The notes below the pieces were generated by a model. That model was given only the letters and a program-made list of their open reading frames with translations, was not told where the DNA came from and did no database searches. A stretch of DNA of 9,463 nucleotides from Actinomycetota bacterium (GTDB lineage Bacteria; Actinomycetota; Acidimicrobiia; Acidimicrobiales; Aldehydirespiratoraceae). The position numbers were made by a program, and so were the translations under genes. The DNA lies in NCBI GenBank assembly GCA_012271125.1, contig JAAXHB010000063.1, positions 658 through 10,120 of the forward strand, read 5' to 3'. Numbering within the stretch: position 1 is the first letter of the stretch; each line of letters starts with the position of its first letter. This document shows, in pieces, positions 5,427 to 9,463 of this stretch.

Positions 5427-6689
5427 ATGAAGGTCACGAAACATTACACCGAGCTATTGGTACAGATGAAGAATGCGGCCCAGATTGTCGCCTGGCTTCA
5501 ATCGCTGGAAGGTTCCGACGAGACCCGGTCTCTGTTGGCGAGCAACGTAATAACGATGGCGCGTTGCTCGGCTGACGGCCTGCTCGTGCTGCTGAGACGG
5601 TATGAAAAGGATCTCGCTGGCGACAACAAAAAACCGCCCACCGTACAGGGCGATTTGTTTCCTCCGACCCCGGGCGACCGCGCGGCGACCCTGCAAGACC
5701 TGCGGCGCGTGGTCGAGACCTGGTTCAACGCTGCGCACCATCAAGACGACACAGGCCGAGGCGGCGGCGACAAGGACACGCCGGCAGCAGTCGTGCGCGA
5801 TCGTCTTGTCGACCTCGGCGGTTCCTGGCCGTCGGTTGAAGAAATCGGGGCGTGGACGGCTGAGCAGCGCATCGAGGTCGAGGAGTGGGCCAAGCTCAAG
5901 GCATCAGGTGAATCATTCGAGATGCCCGAGGTGCTCCAAGAATGGACCGCGAGCGATGAAATCGACGATGAGTCCTCGGCCGATGCCCCGCCTGAGGCGA
6001 ACTTGGCTCGATCTATCAAGATTTCGATACACGAGGCCGGTTACGATGGATTGACCGACGCGGACCTGAAATTTATCTACGTCACCGGCGACGTAGAAGA
6101 CGATGCCGTGCTCGATCGAGTCGTCTGGGCGCTGATCCATACTGGCGAAATCGAAGTGGAGCGCCCCGGGCTGATCTATCGAGCTGAGACACCCGAGCTT
6201 GTGCTCGATATTGCGGCAATGCTCACCGCACAGCCCGGACTCGGCACCGAAGAAGGTTTGCCGGAAGGACAGATCGTTGGGATTCCGATCGTTACCGACG
6301 ATGAGGTTCCCGACATGGTTGACGTCGTCAGCCGGTTCGTGCATGAGTCGGGACCGATCACGCGGCTCGACGTGCTCGATCACTTCATCAAGCTTGAGAC
6401 CGACGAGGTCGAGGTGAGCGCGGCGCTCGACTATCTGGTGAAAAACGAGACCCTTGAGCAATCCGACGGACGAGTCGCGCGGCCAGGCATGCTCGAAACG
6501 ACGGACGATCTCGATGCGCTCGAGGGCGATGCGTTGCGCGAGTTGTTCGTTGAAGAGACCAATCGGAAGCCCGGCCGGAAGCGCGACGAGACACTCCGGA
6601 AGGACATCCGAGAGGCGCGCGCCGCAAAAGCCGAATCGGCCGAGGACGAGCAGCAAGCCGCCGAGGACGACCAACCGATCGAGGAATGA
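5427..6689 (+). CDS. Multi-domain protein with tandem winged-helix-like and SAP-like segments, 420 aa
   Basis: No whole-length family recognised. The start at 5427 is the first possible one, since an in-frame TAA lies 6 nt upstream; AAAGGAG is 12 nt away, slightly far. Segments: a helical N-terminus (1-62); a linker; a Trp-rich helical segment at 131-160 (GGSWPSVEEIGAWTAEQRIE and following) that I have seen in other phage proteins; two winged-helix-like units at about 192-254 (helices, then a GEIEVERPGLIYRA wing) and 298-354 (VVSRFVHESGPITRLDVLDH, then a QSDGRVARPG wing); a SAP/HeH- or DUF2924-like helical segment at 360-395 (LDALEGDALRELFVEETNRK and following); and an acidic tail. The layout suggests DNA binding, perhaps as a replication or regulatory adaptor. 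It stands alone between two hairpins, so it may be transcribed or processed as its own unit. Confidence 0.7.
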   Translation: MKVTKHYTELLVQMKNAAQIVAWLQSLEGSDETRSLLASNVITMARCSADGLLVLLRRYEKDLAGDNKKPPTVQGDLFPPTPGDRAATLQDLRRVVETWFNAAHHQDDTGRGGGDKDTPAAVVRDRLVDLGGSWPSVEEIGAWTAEQRIEVEEWAKLKASGESFEMPEVLQEWTASDEIDDESSADAPPEANLARSIKISIHEAGYDGLTDADLKFIYVTGDVEDDAVLDRVVWALIHTGEIEVERPGLIYRAETPELVLDIAAMLTAQPGLGTEEGLPEGQIVGIPIVTDDEVPDMVDVVSRFVHESGPITRLDVLDHFIKLETDEVEVSAALDYLVKNETLEQSDGRVARPGMLETTDDLDALEGDALRELFVEETNRKPGRKRDETLRKDIREARAAKAESAEDEQQAAEDDQPIEE

Positions 6690-6700
6690 TCGACTCCCCC

Positions 6701-6730
6701 GACGCCCCGCGCAATTCAACGCGGGGCGTC
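6701..6730. terminator. Perfect 11-bp GC-rich hairpin after the 420-aa gene
   Basis: GACGCCCCGCG at 6701-6711 pairs exactly with CGCGGGGCGTC at 6720-6730 around an 8-nt loop. It starts 11 nt after the stop of the 420-aa gene. As with the hairpin at 5303-5338, no T run follows. It separates that gene from the compact run of small genes downstream and is probably a terminator, attenuator or processing element. Confidence 0.6.
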
Positions 6731-6751
6731 ACCTGCCGCTGAAATACACCT

Positions 6752-6979
6752 ATGAAGCTCAAAGCCTTTCGGACGGTCTGCTGTGGTGTCACTTCGATTG
6801 TAATTGCGCCAACGGCCGGAAAAGCGCGATATGCGACCGCCATGTCCGCCTGCGACGCTGGCTACATTGAAACCTCGAATCCGTCTCTCGTTGTAGCTAA
6901 ACGCGCCCCTGAATTCGACGGGGCCAACAAGCGAGTGGGCGTTCCTCTTGATCCGAAGCTCATTTGGGATCTCCAATAA
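6752..6979 (+). CDS. Small conserved-looking phage protein, 75 aa
   Basis: Function unknown. The frame begins with a strand (KLKAFRTVCCGVTSIVIAPT), followed by GKARYATAMSACDAGY at 23-38, VVAKRAPEF, and a C-terminal VPLDPKLIWDLQ. The 'GKARY...DAGY...VRRAPE' pattern resembles small phage proteins I recall with a beta-hairpin, then a 'KARY' helix; I know no function for them. No good ribosome-binding site precedes the ATG, which lies 21 nt past the hairpin at 6701-6730. Its TAA overlaps the RusA start as TAATG, so RusA is probably coupled to it. The family resemblance and the coupling are the reasons for calling it a gene. Confidence 0.6.
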   Translation: MKLKAFRTVCCGVTSIVIAPTAGKARYATAMSACDAGYIETSNPSLVVAKRAPEFDGANKRVGVPLDPKLIWDLQ

Positions 6980-7545
6980 TGCCGAAGTTTCAATGGGTCG
7001 AGCACTGCTCTTTTCGTGTCGACGGCACACCGAAGGCACAGCCGCGCGGCAGAGCGTTCGCGATCAAGCGGTGCTCGAACGGGCACACCTTCAGCGCGAA
7101 GAAATATCGTTGCCCGAAATGCCAAGCGCTCGGAACCGTCTCCGCGCGCATTCACGATGCTGGGACCGCCAAGGAATGGAAGCGCGCCGTCTGGGCTGCG
7201 GCTCAGCGTTTCAAAACAGCATCTCCGATCACTCTTCCGCTACGGGTAGACGTCGATTTCTACATGCCGCGGCCGAAGACCTTTTCCCCGAAAGTGAGAG
7301 CGGCCTACGGCGGAAGCTCTCGCGATATCCCTTCCGGGCCGGTCCTATTCTTGCCCAAGCCCGATCGAGACAATCTCGACAAAGCGGTCCTCGACGCTTT
7401 GACGAAGGCGAACTTCATGGCCGATGACTCTCTTGTGTGCTGGGGAACCGTGCGGAAGTTCTATCACGGGATCGGCGGCCGACCTGGCGCGCGGATTCGC
7501 ATCATGGTGTGGAAACCAACGAAAGGACCCGAGAATGACGCTTGA
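6979..7545 (+). CDS. rusA: RusA-family Holliday junction resolvase with cysteine-rich insertion, 188 aa
   Basis: RusA dimers cut four-way junctions made during recombination or replication. The core KPDRDNLDKAVLDAL at 127-141 followed by ADDS at 148-151 is the family signature; Asp129, Asp131 and Asp150 match the spacing of the catalytic Asp70, Asp72 and Asp91 of E. coli RusA. The N-terminal FRVDGTPKAQPRGRAF is the usual strand with substrate-contacting basic residues, and HDAGTAKEWK at 59-68 is the usual helix start. Between them is an extra stretch with Cys32, His36, Cys45 and Cys48 (RCPKC), probably a zinc-ribbon. The protein is longer than E. coli RusA (about 120 aa), partly for this reason. 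The ATG at 6979 is chosen over an in-frame TTG at 6964 because of the TAATG coupling. Its 3' end overlaps the next gene by 11 nt. Confidence 0.88.
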   Translation: MPKFQWVEHCSFRVDGTPKAQPRGRAFAIKRCSNGHTFSAKKYRCPKCQALGTVSARIHDAGTAKEWKRAVWAAAQRFKTASPITLPLRVDVDFYMPRPKTFSPKVRAAYGGSSRDIPSGPVLFLPKPDRDNLDKAVLDALTKANFMADDSLVCWGTVRKFYHGIGGRPGARIRIMVWKPTKGPENDA

Positions 7546-7819
7546 AGAAATCGGCCGACGAGCCGTTGCTTTGTCTTCGTTGAGATCTGAGCTTATGGCG
7601 ATCACGTGCGAGAGGTTGGAATACGAAGACGATGAGCCTTGCTATTGGGTTGAGCCCGGAACCTCGTATCTGGATACCTTGCCGGAAGACTCGTGTTCGA
7701 GCTGCCATCGGTGGCGCGAGCTGAAATCCAAGGTTACGAAGGCTTCTCAAAGTCTCTCTCGAGCTACATTCGCCTATCGGAAACAGCAACGCTCCAAGAA
7801 AGAGAGGAACGACGCATGA
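7535..7819 (+). CDS. Hypothetical small phage protein with CxxC motif, 94 aa
   Basis: Not recognised at family level. The start at 7535 has AAAGGA 8 nt upstream and overlaps the RusA end by 11 nt. The N-terminal helix (about 2-20) is followed by CYWVEPGT at 36-43 and SCSSCHRW at 53-60, where Cys54 and Cys57 form a CxxC pair; with Cys25 or Cys36 they may hold a zinc ion, but the set is incomplete. The C-terminal 30 residues are basic and helical (AYRKQQRSKKERN), which would suit nucleic-acid contact. The stop overlaps the next start as ATGA. Confidence 0.65.
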   Translation: MTLEEIGRRAVALSSLRSELMAITCERLEYEDDEPCYWVEPGTSYLDTLPEDSCSSCHRWRELKSKVTKASQSLSRATFAYRKQQRSKKERNDA

Positions 7820-8151
7820 TCGAACGGACCGAGACAATTCTACCGCTAGAACTACTATTCCGAGCCCTTGAAAGGCACGCTGGCGCGCTGGCGATTTCGC
7901 CTCTTCGAAGCTCTTTGCTCGAGGTGCGGAGGGAATCGCGGAAGCGCGGAGCCGACGCCCGAATCGCGATCACCGACCAGATGGCAAAGGAGCTGCGAAC
8001 GGGCTCAGACCTGAGCCAAAGCCCGGTCTATTTGCTGGTCGGAATTCCGCGCGATGTAGCGATCGAGATTGAGGCCGACCGCGCGGCAACGCACCGTAGG
8101 CGCGAGGCCGGAATCATCACGCCTGACGAATATCGGAATGGGGTTTCGTAA
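7816..8151 (+). CDS. Hypothetical phage protein, 111 aa
   Basis: No family recognised. The ATG at 7816 overlaps the previous stop as ATGA and has AGAGGAA upstream. The protein appears mixed alpha/beta: helices at about 11-24 (LELLFRALERHAGAL) and 30-45, a short hydrophobic strand PVYLLVGIP at 70-78, then a charged helix (about 83-98) and the end REAGIITPDEYRNG, a turn-helix pattern common at the C-termini of phage proteins. There are no cysteines, signal peptide or membrane segments. The stop TAA overlaps the ASCH gene start as TAATG. Confidence 0.6.
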   Translation: MIERTETILPLELLFRALERHAGALAISPLRSSLLEVRRESRKRGADARIAITDQMAKELRTGSDLSQSPVYLLVGIPRDVAIEIEADRAATHRRREAGIITPDEYRNGVS

Positions 8152-8720
8152 TGCCGCGCCTGATGAGCTTTGCATCCACCGTGAGCGCTTTCGAAACCGG
8201 CATGAAAATTGTCACCAGACGCGACGGCTGGCGCTTCCTCCGGCCCGGTGACGCCATCGAGGGAACCGAATGGCTTTCGAGAGTTGGCCCGCGCTGGGTG
8301 TGCTCATGCGGCCATCGCGGGCCAACCGATGATCGAGCCGAGCCGGGCGAGTGCCCGATACGCTGCCAGGGAACTTGGAGCTATCGGGAACCGCGCCGCC
8401 TTGGCGTACGAACCGTCCGGAAGGTTTCCCGCGAGCGCCTTTCGGACATTACTGGTCTAGAGATTGCCTTTGAGGGATTCCCTGGAATGAGCCGTGAGGT
8501 ATTCCTTGGCTTTTTCAAGCCTCCCTACGATCGCGAGATTACCCGCATCGAATTCGAGCCCGTCTGGACCGTTGAGTGCTGCGGCACCCGATACCAGTTC
8601 GAGGGCCGCCTTCGAAATGTCTGCATTCCTTGTGATAAACCCGGGTTCCACCCGCCCGAGCACCGAATGTTCTACCGTCCAGGATTCGTCTGGACGTACG
8701 TGGAAGCTGGGATTCTGTGA
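8151..8720 (+). CDS. ASCH-domain phage protein with two cysteine clusters, 189 aa
   Basis: ASCH domains are PUA-like folds linked to RNA or nucleotide binding; the phage versions have no firm role. Landmarks: SFASTVSAFETGMKIVTRR at 6-24, then GWRFLRPGD at 26-34 (the family's 'G.K.VTRR.GW.FL.PGD' start), the strand RTVRKVSRERLSDI at 87-100, EGFPGMSREVFLGFF at 108-122, and ITRIEFEPVW at 130-139. Two cysteine-rich segments are added: WVCSCGHRG to CPIRC (Cys51, 53, 68, 72), in the place where related proteins carry a Lys-rich loop, and ECCGTRYQF to VCIPC (Cys143, 144, 158, 161) in a C-terminal extension. Both look like zinc-ribbons. The start is coupled to the previous gene by TAATG and the stop to the next by TGATG. 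Confidence 0.75.
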   Translation: MPRLMSFASTVSAFETGMKIVTRRDGWRFLRPGDAIEGTEWLSRVGPRWVCSCGHRGPTDDRAEPGECPIRCQGTWSYREPRRLGVRTVRKVSRERLSDITGLEIAFEGFPGMSREVFLGFFKPPYDREITRIEFEPVWTVECCGTRYQFEGRLRNVCIPCDKPGFHPPEHRMFYRPGFVWTYVEAGIL

Positions 8721-8989
8721 TGTGGGTTTCGCTGAGAAGCGACCTCAGGGTGAGGCTTCGAAACCCGCATGACCGGCTTTACGTCGCCGCGGTCGAACGC
8801 TTCTCGCGATTCAATCTTCGAGGCGCTGAAGCGCTGCGGCGATACGAATGCTTGATGCTCGTAACGGAGATTGACGCCCCAGGGCTTGCGGATCTCTCGG
8901 CGGAGGCCGCCCGAGGTCATCTCGCCGCAACGCTTTCCCAAGATGAACACGCCGCGATTCTTACGGCAGCCGGAAAGGAAGAACGATGA
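8720..8989 (+). CDS. Hypothetical small phage protein, 89 aa
   Basis: Not recognised. The ATG at 8720 overlaps the ASCH stop as TGATG; an in-frame GTG at 8717 is the alternative. GGAAGCTGGGA lies upstream. The protein is helical and charged, with LYVAAVERFSRFNLRGAEAL at 21-40, a short hydrophobic helix (LMLVTEID), and the pattern PGLADLSAEAARGHLAATL, which looks like a helix-turn-helix-sized bundle, though no DNA-binding motif can be claimed. The stop overlaps the next start as ATGA. Confidence 0.55.
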   Translation: MWVSLRSDLRVRLRNPHDRLYVAAVERFSRFNLRGAEALRRYECLMLVTEIDAPGLADLSAEAARGHLAATLSQDEHAAILTAAGKEER

Positions 8990-9138
8990 GCGAAAGACGA
9001 GATCTCTACGAGCGAGAGCGGGCGGGTTTGCGACGACTGTATGCCCGCTGGCGAGCCGTCCGGCCTCTGCATAGGGTGCCGGAAGGACGGGAAAAAGGCT
9101 GGCCAAACTTCACAGGCGGCCCGAGAAGCCGTTTTTAA
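8986..9138 (+). CDS. Very small basic protein, 50 aa
   Basis: A 51-codon frame (with stop) starting at 8986, where ATGA overlaps the previous stop; AAAGGAAG lies at good spacing upstream. The product is strongly basic: MSERRDLYERERAGLRRLYA begins a charged helix of about 25 residues (ending RWRAVRP), followed by a Gly/Pro-rich tail with GWPNFTGGPRSRF. A basic helix suggests nucleic-acid contact. The strong ribosome-binding site and the coupling support it; no family is recognised. Confidence 0.55.
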   Translation: MSERRDLYERERAGLRRLYARWRAVRPLHRVPEGREKGWPNFTGGPRSRF

Positions 9139-9150
9139 CGGGTGACCGGT

Positions 9151-9463
9151 ATGGCAGGACCAAGACAACAATCCCCGGCCGTCTGCGAGCGCTGCGACGG
9201 ATCCTCGTTTCGCTGGCAAATTTGCACTTCGTGCGGCTGGCGACCGGCATGCCCGAATTGCGGCGGCCAAGTCACGGGCCGAGCCGACCGCGTTTTCTGC
9301 TGCGACCGCTGCCGTCTCGACGCACATACGAAAGCCCACCCGCGAATCGGTCGGGCGGCGGTGGTCGACTTTCTATCTGGCATGAATCAATCCTCACTTC
9401 GAGAGCTTCTCGCGGCGGTCATGATCCGGCGAGAGCGCCACGCGGCCGAAATCGAAAACAGAG
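9151..9463 (+). CDS. Zinc-ribbon protein with four CxxC pairs (3' end cut by window edge)
   Basis: An open frame from the ATG at 9151 to the right edge, 104 residues visible. GGGTGA lies just upstream, and the gene starts 12 nt after the previous stop. Cysteine pairs: CERC at 12-15, CTSC at 25-28, CPNC at 34-37, and CCDRC at 50-54. Pairs one and two, and three and four, would make two zinc-ribbons, the second (CPNCGGQVTG to FCCDRC) resembling a typical nucleic-acid-binding ribbon. The rest is helical and basic (SSLRELLAAVMIRRERHAAE). The role is unknown; DNA or RNA binding is likely. Confidence 0.65.
   Translation, partial: MAGPRQQSPAVCERCDGSSFRWQICTSCGWRPACPNCGGQVTGRADRVFCCDRCRLDAHTKAHPRIGRAAVVDFLSGMNQSSLRELLAAVMIRRERHAAEIENR

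Noticed and set aside
5913..6719. Long minus-strand open frame (268 codons) opposite the 420-aa gene
   Set aside because: It lies antisense to a gene with clear domain-like segments, runs through the 11-bp hairpin, lacks recognisable motifs and has no operon context. Long antisense frames are common in GC-rich DNA.
1..9463. tRNA genes, insertion sequences or attachment sites
   Set aside because: I saw no cloverleaf-like segment, transposase motif or terminal inverted repeats with target duplication, and almost all of the sequence is filled by overlapping genes.

Overview
The window is a gene-dense, GC-rich (near 60% by eye) stretch of what looks like the recombination and early-gene region of a tailed bacteriophage or prophage. 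The evidence is a RecE-type exonuclease beside a candidate single-strand annealing protein, an SMC-like ATPase, a Cas4-like iron-sulfur nuclease, a RusA Holliday junction resolvase, an ASCH-domain protein and many small overlapping genes. No structural, integrase or lysis genes are present. The host cannot be named from the sequence; a GC-rich Gram-negative bacterium is plausible, but this is inference.

Layout. Positions 1-2444 are a leftward operon of five genes, read from right to left: a 61-aa ribbon-helix-helix (RHH)-like protein, an 80-aa unknown, an 83-aa protein resembling DUF551, a 295-aa RecE/DUF3799-type PD-(D/E)XK exonuclease, and a candidate annealing protein that runs off the left edge. 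The first four genes overlap by ATGA junctions; the fifth starts 10 nt after the fourth. Positions 2445-2538 are the divergent control region. It holds four GTAC cores spaced exactly 9 bp apart and two opposing promoter-like elements (TTGACG, 18-bp spacer, TACC[A/G]T) with dyad symmetry around one of those cores.

Rightwards from 2539: SMC-like ATPase, a two-part conserved phage protein carrying an ENEG motif, and the Cas4-like nuclease. A perfect 13-bp hairpin follows. A 420-aa protein with two winged-helix-like segments and a SAP-like segment comes next, then a perfect 11-bp hairpin. The last run is 75-aa protein, RusA, three proteins of 94, 111 and 189 aa (the last an ASCH protein), two small proteins (89 and 50 aa) and a zinc-ribbon protein cut by the right edge. 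Nearly all of this run is coupled through TAATG, ATGA or TGATG junctions.

How the genes may work together (inference): the leftward genes would resect double-strand ends and anneal the resulting single strands; the rightward genes would supply end processing (ATPase plus Cas4-like nuclease) and junction resolution (RusA). The RHH-like protein, encoded first in the leftward operon, is well placed to bind the GTAC array and set the balance between the two operons.

Most interesting points: the 9-bp-phased GTAC array with its symmetric promoters; the exonuclease with Asn in place of an expected metal-binding Asp; the degenerate Walker B and signature motifs of the SMC-like ATPase; cysteine-rich segments inserted in RusA and in the ASCH protein; and a marked excess of the palindrome TCGA.
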